This document shows positions 1 to 10,800 of a stretch of 64,000 bases of DNA, piece after piece. The notes below the pieces were generated by a model that ran no database searches, was not told the origin of the DNA, and saw only the letters and a program-made list of their open reading frames with translations. Location of the stretch: NCBI GenBank assembly GCA_032622095.1, contig CP136064.1, positions 37,128,426-37,192,425 of the forward strand, given 5' to 3'. Position numbers and translations under genes: made by a program. Position 1 is the stretch's first letter, and every line of letters begins with the position of its first letter. This DNA is from Siphonodentalium dalli. Lineage: Eukaryota > Mollusca > Scaphopoda > Gadilida > Siphonodentaliidae.

Positions 1-52
1 AGCAATGGTGTGGCGATAATGAGTCCTGAAACAGGGGAGGATGCGTATTATC
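1..52 (+). repeat. Example 52-bp monomer, gataat type
   Basis: A full-length monomer with head agcaatggtgtgg, centre gataatgag, the small palindrome cctgaaacagg, and a ggggaggatgcg tail ending tattatc. The next two monomers (53-104 and 105-156) have the same length and differ by a few bases. The monomer start is arbitrary; it was set just after tattatc. This class most often carries a gagaggatgcg, ggggaggatgcg or gagaggaggcg tail. Confidence 0.95.
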
Positions 53-156
53 AGTAATGGTGTGGCCATAATGAGTCCTGAAACAGGAGAGGATGCGTAT
101 TATCAGTAATGGTGTGGCGATAATGAGTCCTGAAACGGGAGAGGATGCGTATTATC

Positions 157-204
157 ATTGTGTGGCGATAATGAGTCCTGAAACAGGGGAGGATGCGTAT
201 TATC
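157..204 (+). repeat. Example 48-bp short-head monomer
   Basis: The 13-base head agtaatggtgtgg is replaced by the 9-base attgtgtgg, giving 48 bp; the rest matches the 52-bp form. The short form occurs hundreds of times and most often directly follows a monomer with a gatatgagtag tail. A single ancestral 4-bp deletion spread by array homogenisation is the simplest explanation. Being 16 codons long it keeps reading frame, which is why spurious minus-strand ORFs survive where it is frequent. Confidence 0.95.
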
Positions 205-512
205 GGTAATGGTGTGGCGATAATGAGTCCTGAAACAGGAGAGGAGGCGTATTATCAGTAATGGTGTGGCGATTATGAGTCCTGAAACAGGAGAGGATGC
301 GTATTATCAGTAATGGTGTGGCGATAATGAGTCCTGAAACAGGATATGAGTAGTATTATCATTGTGTGGCGATAATGAGTCCTGAAACAGGGGAGGATGC
401 GTATTATCGGTAATGGTGTGGCGATAATGAGTCCTGAAACAGGAGAGGATGCGTATTATCAGTAATGGTGTGGCGATAATGAGTCCTGAAACAGGATATG
501 AGTAGTATTATC

Positions 513-559
513 ATTGTGTGGCGATAATGAGTCCTGAAACAGGGAAGATGCGTATTATA
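513..559 (+). repeat. Example 47-bp monomer, once-per-HOR register mark
   Basis: A short-head monomer whose tail is gggaagatgcg, one base shorter than the usual tails, so 47 bp. It occurs about once per HOR (for example near 4,965, 6,990, 8,615, 10,950, 13,280, 21,280, 23,300, 25,165, 27,745, 30,520, 32,450, 36,300, 37,570, 43,195, 54,595, 55,860, 56,720, 57,980 and 59,255) and marks HOR register. It is almost always followed by an agtaatgttgtgg, gacaat, gatatgagtag monomer. Confidence 0.9.
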
Positions 560-611
560 AGTAATGTTGTGGCGACAATGAGTCCTGAAACAGGATATGA
601 GTAGTATTATC
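560..611 (+). repeat. Example 52-bp monomer, gacaat/gatatgagtag type
   Basis: A full-length monomer with head agtaatgttgtgg, centre gacaatgag and tail gatatgagtag. Compared with the gagaggatgcg class, nearly all tail differences lie in one block of about eight bases while the flanks are nearly identical. Centre gacaat and tail gatatgagtag are strongly linked, though gataat with this tail also occurs. The next monomer is usually the 48-bp short-head form. Confidence 0.93.
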
Positions 612-1982
612 ATAGTTTGGCGATAATGAGTCCTGAAACAGGATATGAGTCGTATTATCAGTAATGTTGTGGCGATAATGAGTCATGAAACAGGATATGA
701 GTCGTATTATCAGTAATGGTGTGGCGATAATGAGTCCTGAAACAGGGAAGGATGCGTATTATCAGCAATGGTGTGGCGACAATGAGTCCTGAAACAGGAT
801 ATGAGTAGTATTATCATTGTGTGGCGATAATGAGTCCTGAAACAGGAGAGGATGCGTATTATCAGTAATGTTGTGGCGATAATGAGTCCTGAAACAGGGG
901 AGGATGCGTATTATCAGTAATGGTGTGGCGATAATGAGTCCTGAAACAGGAGAGGAGGCGTATTATCAGTAATGGTGTGGCGATAATGAGTCCTGAAACA
1001 GGATATGAGTCGTATTATCATTGTGTGGCGATAATGAGTCCTGAAACAGGAGAGGATGCGTATTATCAGCAATGGTGTGGCGACAATGAGTCCTGAAACA
1101 GGATATGAGTAGTATTATCATTGTGTGGCGATAATGAGTCCTGAAACAGGAGAGGATGCGTATTATCATTAATGTTTTGGCGATAATGAGTCCTGAAGCA
1201 GGATATGAGTAGTATTATCAGTAATGTTGTGGCGACAATGAGTCCTGAAACAGGATATGAGTAGTATTATCATTGTGTGGCGATAAAGAGTCCTGAAACA
1301 GGAGAGGATGCGTATTATCAGTAATGTTGTGGCGATAATGAGTCCTGAAACATGAGAGGAGGCGTATTATCAGTAATGTTGTGGCGATAATGAGTCCTGA
1401 AACAGGAGAGGATGCGTATTATCAGCAATGGTGTGGCGACAATGAGTCCTGAAACAGGATATGAGTAGTATTATCATTGTGTGGCGATAAAGAGTCCTGA
1501 AACAGGAGAGGATGCGTATTATCAGTAATGTTGTGGCGATAATGAGTCCTAAAACATGAGAGGAGGCGTATTATCAGTAATGGTGTGGCGATAATGAATC
1601 CTGAAACAGGAGAGGCTGCGTATTATCAGTAATGGTGTGGCGACAATGAGTCCTGAAACAGGAGAGGATGCGTATTATCAGTAATGGTGTGGCGACAATG
1701 AGTCCTGAAACAGGGGAGGATGCGTATTATCAGTAATGGTGTGGCGATAATGAGTCCTGAACAGGATACGAGTAGTATTATCATTGTGTGGCGATAATGA
1801 GTCCTGAAACAGGAGAGGATGCGTATTATCAATAATGTTGAGGCGACAATGAGTCCTGAAACAGGATATGAGTAGTATTATCATTGTGTGGCGATAAAGA
1901 GTCCTGAAACAGGAGATGATGCGTATTATCAGTAATGGTGTGGCGATAATGAGTCCTGAAACAGGAGACGGTGCGTATTATC

Positions 1983-2504
1983 AGTAATGGTGTGGCGATA
2001 ATGAGTCCTGAAACAGGAGAGGAGGCGTATTATCAGCAATGGTGTGGCGCTAATGAGTCCTGAAACAGGGAAGGATGCGTATTATCCGTAATGGTGTGGC
2101 GATAATGAGTCCTGAAACAGGAGAGGATGCGTATTATCAGTAATGATGTGGCGACAATGAGTCCTGAGACAGGCGAGGTTGCGTATTATCAGTAATGGTG
2201 TGGCGATAATGAGTCCTGAGACAGGAGAGGAGGCGTATTATCAGTAATGGTGTGGCGATAATGAGTCCTGAAACAGGATATGAGTAGTATTATCATTGTG
2301 TGGCGATAATGAGTCCTGAAACAGGAGAGGATGCGTATTATCAGCAATTGTGTGGCGATAATGAGTCCTGAAACAGGAGAGGAGGCGTATTATCAGCAAT
2401 GGTGTGGCGCTAATGAGTCCTGAAACAGGGAAGGATGCGTATTATCCGTAATGGTGTGGCGATAATGAGTCCTGAAACAGGAGAGGATGCGTATTATCAG
2501 TAAT
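1983..2504. repeat. 360-bp offset internal repeat
   Basis: Bases 1,983-2,144 recur almost exactly at 2,343-2,504 (2,041-2,100 and 2,401-2,460 are identical, both with gcgctaatgag and tattatccgtaatgg). The part between, 2,145-2,342, does not match what follows the second copy. It resembles the block starting near 3,670 (agtaatgatgtgg and gagacaggcgaggtt). This is therefore a non-simple gain of seven monomers. It is absent from 4,728-8,991. Confidence 0.85.
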
Positions 2505-4727
2505 GGTGTGGCGATAATGAGTCCTGAAACAGGAGAGGATGCGTATTATCATTGTGTGGCTATAATGAGTCCTGAAACAGGGGAGGATGCGTATTATCGG
2601 TAATGGTGTGGCGATAATGAGTCCTGAAACAGGAGAGGAGGCGTATTATCAGTAATGGTGTGGCGATAATGAGTCCTGAAACAGGAGAGAATGCGTATTA
2701 TCAGTAATGGTGTGGCGATAATGAGTGCTGAAACAGGATATGAGTAGTATTATCATTGTGTGGCGATAATGAGTCCTGAAACAGGGGAGGATGCGTATTA
2801 TCGGAAATGTTGAGGCGATATGAGTCCTGAAACAGGAGAGGATGCGTATTATCAGTAATGGTGTGGCGACACTGAGTCCTGAAACAGGATATGAGTAGTA
2901 TTATCATTGTGTGGCGATAATGAGTCCTGAAACAGGGAAGATGCGTATTATCAGTAATGTTGTGACGACAATGAGTCCTGAAACAGGACATGAGTAGTAT
3001 TATCATTGTGTGGCGATAATGAGTCCTGAAACAGGATATGAGTCGTATTATCAGTAATGTTGTGGCGATAATGAGTCATGAAACAGGATATGAGTCGTAT
3101 TATCAGTAATGGTGTGGCGATAATGAGTCCTGAAACAGGGAAGGATGCGTATTATCAGCAATTGTGAGGCGACAATGAGTCATGAAACAGGATATGAGTA
3201 GTATTATCATTGTGTGGCGATAATGAGTCCTGAAACAGGAGAGGATGCGTATTATCAGTAATGTTGTGGCGATAATGAGTCCTGAAACAGGGGAGGATGC
3301 GTATTATCAGTAATGGTGTGGCGATAATGAGTCCTGAAACAGGGGAGGATGCGTATTATCAGTAATGGTGTGGCGACAATGAGTCCTGAAACAGGATATG
3401 AGTAGTATTATCATTGTGTGGCGATAATGAGTCCTGAAACAGAGGAGGATGCGTATTATCAGCAATGGTGTGGCGACAATGAGTCCTGAAACAGGATATG
3501 AGTAGTATTATCATTGTGTGGCGATAATGAGTCCTGAAACAGGAGAGGATGCGTATTATCAGTAATGTTGTGGTGATAATGAGTCCTGAAACAGGGGAGG
3601 ATGCGTGTTATCAGCAATTGTGTGGCGATAATGAGTCCTTAAACAGGAGACGACGCGTATTATCAGTAATGATGTGGCGACAATGAGTCCTGAGACAGGC
3701 GAGGTTGCGTATTATCAGTAATGGTGTGGCGATAATGAGTCCTGAAACAGGAGAGGAGGCGTATTATCAGTAATGGTGTGGCGATAATGAGTCCTGAAAC
3801 AGGATATGAGTAGTATTATCATTGTGTGGCGATAAAGAGTCCTGAAACAGGAGATGATGCGTATTATCAGCAATGGTGTGGCGACAATGAGTTCTGAAAC
3901 AGGATATGAGTAGTATTATCATTGTGTGGCGATAATGAGTCCTGAAACAGGAGAGGATGCGTATTATCAGTAATGTTTTGGCGACAATGAGTCCTGAAAC
4001 AGGATATGAGTAGTATTATCATTGTGAGGCGATAAAGAGTCCTGAAACAGGAGATGATGCGTATTATCAGTAATGTTGTGGCGATAATGAGTCCTGAAAC
4101 AGGAGAGGATGCGTATTATCAGTAATGGTGTGGCGATAATGAGTCCTGGAACAGGAGAGGATGCGTATTATCATTGTGTGGCGATAATGAGTCCTGAAAC
4201 AGCGGAGGATGCGTATTATCGGTAATGGTGTGGCGATAATGAGTCCTGAAACAGGAGAGGATGCGTATTATCAGTAATGGTGTGGCGACAATGAGTCCTG
4301 AAACAGGATATGAGTAGTATTATCATTGTGTGGCGATAATGAGTCCTGAAACAGGAAAGATGCGTATTATCAGTAATGTTGTGGCGACAATGAGTCCTGA
4401 AACAGGATATGAGTAGTATTATCATTGTGTGGAGATAATGAGTCCTGAAACAGGATATGAGTCGTATTATCAGTAATGTTGTGGCGATAATGAGTCATGA
4501 AACAGGATACGAGTCGTATTATCAGTAATGGTGTGTCGATAATGAGTCCTGAAACAGGGAAGGATGCGTATTATCAGCAATGGTGTGGCGACAATGAGTC
4601 CTGAAACAGGATATTAGTAGTATTATCATGGTGTGGCGATAATGAGTCCTGAAACAGGAGAGGATGCGTATTATCAGTAATGTTGTGGCGATAATGAGTC
4701 CTGAAACAGGAGAGGAGGCGTATTATC

Positions 4728-7700
4728 AGTAATGGTGTGGCGATAAAGAGTCCTGAAACAGGATATGAGTAGTATTATCATTGTGTGGCGATAATGAGTC
4801 CTGAAACAGGGGAGGATGCGTATTATCGGTAATGGTGTGGCGATAATGAGTCCTGAAACAGGAGAGGATGCGTATTATCAGTAATGGTGTGGCGATAATG
4901 AGACCTGAAACAGGATTTGAGTAGTATTATCATTGTGTGGCGATAATGAGTCCTGAAACAGGGAAGATGCGTATTATAAGTAATGTTGTGGCGACAATGA
5001 GTCCTGAAACAGGATATGAGTAGTATTATCATAGTTTGGCGATAATGAGTCCTGGAACAGGATATGAGTCGTATTATCAGTAATGTTGAGGCGATAATGA
5101 GTCATGAACCAGGATATGAGTCGTATTATCAGTAATGGTGTGGCGATAATGAGTCCTGAAACAGGGAAGGATGCGTATTATCAGCAATGGTGTGGCGACA
5201 ATGAGTCCTGAAACAGGATATGAGTAGTATTATCATTGTGTGGCGATAATGAGTCCTGAAACAGGAGAGGATGCGTATTATCAGTAATGTTGTGGCGATA
5301 ATGAGTCCTGAAACAGGGGAGGATGCGTATTATCAGTAATGGTGTGGCGATAATGAGTCCTGAAACAGGAGAGGAGGCGTATTATCAGTAATGGTGTGGC
5401 GATAATGAGTCCTGAAACAGGATATGAGTCGTATTATCATTGTGTGGCGATAATGAGTCCTGAAACAGGAGAGGATGCGTATTATCAGCAATGGTGTGGC
5501 GACAATGAGTCCTGAAACAGGATATGAGTAGTATTATCATTGTGTGGCGATAATGAGTCCTGAAACAGGAGAGGATGCGTATTATCAGTAATGTTTTGGC
5601 GATAATGAGTCCTGAAGCAGGATATGAGTAGTATTATCAGTAATGTTGTGGCGACAATGAGTCCTGAAACAGGATATGAGTAGAATTATCATTGTGTGGC
5701 GATAAAGAGTCATGAAACAGGAGAGGATGCGTAATATCAGTAATGTTGTGGCGATAATGAGTCCTGAAACATGAGAGGAGGCGTATTATCAGTAATGGTG
5801 TGGCGATAATGAGTCCTGAAACAGGAGAGGATGCGTATTATCAGCAATGGTGTGGCGACAATGAGTCCTGAAACAGGATATGAGTAGTATTATCATTGTG
5901 TGGCGATAAAGAGTCCTGAAACAGGAGAGGATGCGTATTATCAGTAATGTTGTGGCGATAATGAGTCCTAAAACATGAGAGGAGGCGTATTATCAGTAAC
6001 GGTGTGGCGATAATGAATCCTGAAACAGGAGAGGCTGCGTATTATCAGTAATGGTGTGGCGACAATGAGTCCTGAAACAGGAGAGGATGCGTATTATCAG
6101 TAATGGTGTGGCGACAATGAGTCCTGAAACAGGGGAGGATGCGTATTATCAGTAATGGTGTGGCGATAATGAGTCCTGAACAGGATACGAGTAGTATTAT
6201 CATTGTGTGGCGATAATGAGTCCTGAAACAGGAGAGGATGCGTATTATCAATAATGTTGAGGCGACAATGAGTCCTGAAACAGGATATGAGTAGTATTAT
6301 CATTGTGTGGCGATAAAGAGTCCTGAAACAGGAGATGATGCGTATTATCAGTAATGGTGTGGCGATAATGAGTCCTGAAACAGGAGAGGGTGCGTATTAT
6401 CAGTAATGGTGTGGCGATAATGAGTCCTGAAACAGGAGAGGATGCGTATTATCAGCAATGGTGTGGCGCTAATGAGTCCTGAAACAGGGGAGGATGCGTA
6501 TTATCAGTAATGGTGTGGCGATAATGAGTCCTGAAACAGGAGAGGATGCGTATTATCAGTAATGGTGTGGCGATAATGAGTCCTGAAACAGGAGAGGATG
6601 CGTATTATCATTGTGTGGCTATAATGAGTCCTGAAACAGGGGAGGATGCGTATTATCGGTAATGGTGTGGCGATAATGAGTCCTGAAACAGGAGAGGAGG
6701 CGTATTATCAGTAATGGTGTGGCGATAATGAGTCCTGAAACAGGAGAGAATGCGTATTATCAGTAATGGTGTGGCGATAATGAGTGCTGAAACAGGATAT
6801 GAGTAGTATTATCATTGTGTGGCGATAATGAGTCCTGAAACAGGGGAGGATGCGTATTATCGGTAATGTTGAGGCGATAATGAGTCCTGAAACAGGAGAG
6901 GATGCGTATTATCAGTAATGGTGTGGCGACAATGAGTCCTGAAACAGGATATGAGTAGTATTATCATTGTGTGGCGATAATGAGTCCTGAAACAGGGAAG
7001 ATGCGTATTATCAGTAATGTTGTGGCGACAATGAGTCCTGAAACAGGACATGAGTAGTATTATCATTGTGTGGCGATAATGAGTCCTGAAACAGGATATG
7101 AGTCGTATTATCAGTAATGTTGTGGCGATAATGAGTCATGAAACAGGATATGAGTCGTATTATCAGTAATGGTGTGGCGATAATGAGTCCTGAAACAGGA
7201 GAGGAGGCGTATTATCAGTAATGGTGTGGCGATAATGAGTCCTGAAACAGGAGAGAATGCGTATTATCAGTAATGGTGTGGCGATAATGAGTGCTGAAAC
7301 AGGATATGAGTAGTATTATCATTGTGTGGCGATAATGAGTCCTGAAACAGGGGAGGATGCGTATTATCGGTAATGTTGAGGCGATAATGAGTCCTGAAAC
7401 AGGGAAGGATGCGTATTATCAGCAATTGTGTGGCGACAATGAGTCATGAAACAGGATATGAGTAGTATTATCATTGTGTGGCGATAATGAGTCCTGAAAC
7501 AGGAGAGGATGCGTATTATCAGTAATGTTGTGGCGATAATGAGTCCTGAAACAGGGGAGGATGCGTATTATCAGTAACGGTGTGGCGATAATGAGTCCTG
7601 AAACAGGGGAGGATGCGTATTATCAGTAATGGTGTGGCGACAATGAGTCCTGAAACAGGATATGAGTAGAATTATCATTGTGTGGCGATAATGAGTCCTG

Positions 7701-8991
7701 AAACAGAGGAGGATGCGTATTATCAGCAATGGTGTGGCGACTATGAGTCCTGAAACAGGATATGAGTAGTATTATCATTGTGTGGCGATAATGAGTCCTG
7801 AAACAGGAGAGGATGCGTATTATCAGTAATGTTGTGGTGATAATGAGTCCTGAAACAGGGGAGGATGCGTATTATCAGCAATTGTGTGGCGATAATGAGT
7901 CCTTAAACAGGAGACGATGCGTATTATCAGTAATGATGTGGCGACAATGAGTCCTGAGACAGGCGAGGTTGCGTATTATCAGTAATGGTGTGGCGATAAT
8001 GAGTCCTGAAACAGGAGAGGAGGCGTATTATCAGTAATGGTGTGGCGATAATGAGTCCTGAAACAGGATATGAGTAGTATTATCATTGTGTGGCGATAAT
8101 GAGTCCTGAAACAGGAGAGGATGCGTATTATCAGCAATGGTGTGGCGACAATGAGTTCTGAAACAGGATATGAGTAGTATTATCATTGTGTGGCGATAAT
8201 GAGTCCTGAAACAGGAGAGGATGCGTATTATCAGTAATGTTGTGGCGACAATGAGTCCTGAAACAGGATATGAGTAGTATTATCATTGTGAGGCGATAAA
8301 GAGTCCTGAAACAGGAGATGATGCGTATTATCAGTAATGTTGTGGCGATAATGAGTCCTGAAACAGGAGAGGATGCGTATTATCAGTAATGGTGTGGCGA
8401 TAATGAGTCCTGAAACAGGAGAGGATGCGTATTATCATTGTGTGGCGATAATGAGTCCTGAAACAGCGGAGGATGCGTATTATCGGTAATGGTGTGGCGA
8501 TAATGAGTCCTGAAACAGGAGAGGATGCGTATTATCAGTAATGGTGTGGCGACAATGAGTCCTGAAACAGGATATGAGTAGTATTATCATTGTGTGGCGA
8601 TAATGAGTCCTGAAACAGGGAAGATGCGTATTATCAGTAATGTTGTGGCGACAATGAGTCCTGAAACAGGATATGAGTAGTATTATCATTGTGTGGCGAT
8701 AATGAGTCCTGAAACAGGATATGAGTCGTATTATCAGTAATGTTGTGGCGATAATGAGTCATGAAACAGGATACGAGTCGTATTATCAGTAATGGTGTGG
8801 CGATAATGAGTCCTGAAACAGGGAAGGATGCGTATTATCAGCAATGGTGTGGCGACAATGAGTCCTGAAACAGGATATTAGTAGTATTATCATGGTGTGG
8901 CGATAATGAGTCCTGAAACAGGAGAGGATGCGTATTATCAGTAATGTTGTGGCGATAATGAGTGCTGAAACAGGAGAGGAGGCGTATTATC
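4728..8991. repeat. 4.4-kb tandem unit, copy 2
   Basis: Second copy of the unit at 309-4,727, 4,264 bp long. It lacks the 360-bp gain of copy 1 and carries its own four-monomer gain at about 7,165-7,368. Copy length is fully accounted for: 4,419 minus 360 plus 204 plus 1 is 4,264. A third copy appears to begin at 8,992 but stops matching within about 60-100 bp. Confidence 0.85.
7165..7368. repeat. 204-bp (four-monomer) insertion in 4.4-kb copy 2
   Basis: Three 52-bp monomers and one 48-bp monomer that are absent at the matching place in 309-4,727. They carry the rare tail gagagaatgcg and the rare gagtgctgaaac, both also present 507 bp upstream (gagagaatgc at 6,744 and 7,251). The following monomer has the head ggtaatgttgagg of the upstream source and the tail gggaaggatgcg of the target, so the junction lies inside a monomer. 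Confidence 0.8.
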
Positions 8992-10800
8992 AGTAATGGT
9001 GTGGCGATAATGAGTCCTGAAACAGGATATGAGTAGTATTATCATTGTGTGGCGATAATGAGTCCTGAAACAGTAGAGGAGGCGTATTATCAGTAATGGT
9101 GTGGCGATAATGAGTCCTGAAACAGGATATGAGTAGTATTATCATTGTGTGGCGATAACGAGTCCTGAAACAGGAGAGGGTGCGTATTATCAGCAATGGT
9201 GTGGCGACAATGAGTCCTGAAACAGGATATGAGTAGTATTATCATTGTTTGGCGATAATGAGTCCTGAAACAGGAGAGGATGCGTATAATCAGTAATGTT
9301 GTGGCGACAATGAGTCCTGAAACAGGATATGAGTAGTATTATCAGTAATGGTGTGGCGACAATGAGTCCTGAAACAGGATATGAGTAGTATTATCATTGT
9401 GTGGCGACAATGAGTCCTGAAACAGGATATGAGTAGTATTATCAGCAATGGTGTGGCGATAATGAGTCCTGAAACAGGAGAGGATGCGTATTATCAGTAA
9501 TGGTGTGGCGACAATGAGTCCTGAAACAGGATATGAGTAGTATTATCAGTAATGGTGTAGCGACAATGAGTCCTGAAACAGGATATGAGTAGTATTATCA
9601 GTAATGTTGTGGCGACAATGAGTCCTGAAACAGGATATGAGTAGTATTATCAGTAATGGTGTGGCGACAATGAGCCCTGGAACAGGATATGAGTAGTATT
9701 ATCAGTAATGGTGTGGCGACAATGAGTCCTGAAACAGGATATGAGTAGTATTATCAGTAATGTTGTGGCGACAATGAGTCCTGAAACAGGATATGAGTAG
9801 TATTATCATTGTGTGGCGATAATGAGTCCTGAAACAGGATAGGATGCGTATTATCAGTAATGTTGTGGCGATAATGAGTCCTGAAACAGGGGAGGATGCG
9901 TATTATCAGTAATGGTGTGGCGATAATGAGTCCTGAAACAGGAGAGGAGGCGTATTATCAGTAATGGTGTGGCGATAATGAGTCCTGAAACAGGATATGA
10001 GTAGTATTATCAGTAATGTTGTGGCGACAATGAGTCCTGAAACAGGATATGAGTAGTATTATCATTGTGTGGCGATAATGAGTCCTGAAACAGGGGAGGA
10101 TACATATTATCAGTAATGGTGTGGCGATAATGAGTCCTGAAACAGGGGAGGATGCGTATTATCAGTAATGGTGTGGCGATAATGAGTCCTGAAACAGGAG
10201 AGGAGGCGTATTATCAGTAATGGTGTGGCGATAATGAGTCCTGAAACAGGATATGAGTAGTATTATCATTGTGTGGCGATAATGAGTCCTGAAACAGGAG
10301 AGGATGCGTATTATCAGCAATGGTGTGGCGACAATGAGTTCTGAAACAGGATATGAGTTGTATTATCATTGTGTGGCGATAATAGTCCTGAAACAGGAGA
10401 GGATGCGTATTATCAGTAATGTTGTGGCGACAATGAGTCCTGAAACAGGATATGAGTAGTATTATCATTGTGTGGCGATAAAGAGTCCTGAAACAGGAGA
10501 TGATGCGTATTATCAGTAATGTTGTGGCGATAATGAGTCCTGAAACAGGAGAGGATGCGTATTATCATTGTGTGGCGATAATGAGTAATGAAACAGGGGA
10601 GGATGCGTATTATCGGTAATGGTGTGGCGATAATGAGTCCTGAAACAGGAGAGGAGGCGTATTATCAGTAATGGTGTGGCGATAATGAGTCCTGAAACAG
10701 GAGAGGATGCGTATTATTAGTAATGGTGTGGCGAAAATGAATCCTGAAACAGGATATGAGTAGTATTATCATTGTGTGGCGATAATGAGTCCTGATACAG
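8992..10800. repeat. Mixed monomers between the 4.4-kb and 2.3-kb blocks
   Basis: Satellite monomers throughout, with no gene. It starts like a third 4.4-kb copy, then holds the 516-bp gacaat-rich module (9,292-9,807) and part of a standard HOR. An odd tail with gatacatattatc is seen near 10,090. An in-monomer one-base loss (gataatagtcc) is seen near 10,380. Confidence 0.85.
9292..9807. repeat. 516-bp ten-monomer module, copy at 9.3 kb
   Basis: Ten monomers in a fixed order, all but one with gatatgagtag tails, and all but one with gacaat. Heads run: agtaatgtt, agtaatgg, short attgtg, agcaatgg (the gataat/gagagg exception), agtaatgg, agtaatgg, agtaatgtt, agtaatgg with gagccctgg, agtaatgg, agtaatgtt. 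Length is nine times 52 plus 48, or 516 bp. The same order and the private gagccctgg variant recur at 19,875-20,390 and 40,122-40,637, and with small changes at 37,786-38,354 and 59,473-59,989. Confidence 0.88.

Larger units (their letters stand above)
309..4727. repeat. 4.4-kb tandem unit, copy 1
   Basis: Homologous to 4,728-8,991. The offset is 4,419 bp from 309 to about 2,040, then 4,059-4,060 from about 2,500, then 4,264 from about 3,150. Shared private variants anchor the match, for example ccttaaacaggagac at 3,637 and 7,901, and the gatattagtag tail at about 4,609 and 8,873. The offset steps come from a 360-bp gain here, a 204-bp gain in copy 2 and one missing A near 2,818 (gcgatatgag). 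The unit contains several diverged copies of the roughly 1.2-kb HOR. Confidence 0.85.

Noticed and set aside
8992-9091. Third full copy of the 4.4-kb unit
   Set aside because: Only the first one to two monomers match 309-408 and 4,728-4,827. By 9,070 the tail is different (cagtagaggaggcg) and the order no longer follows.
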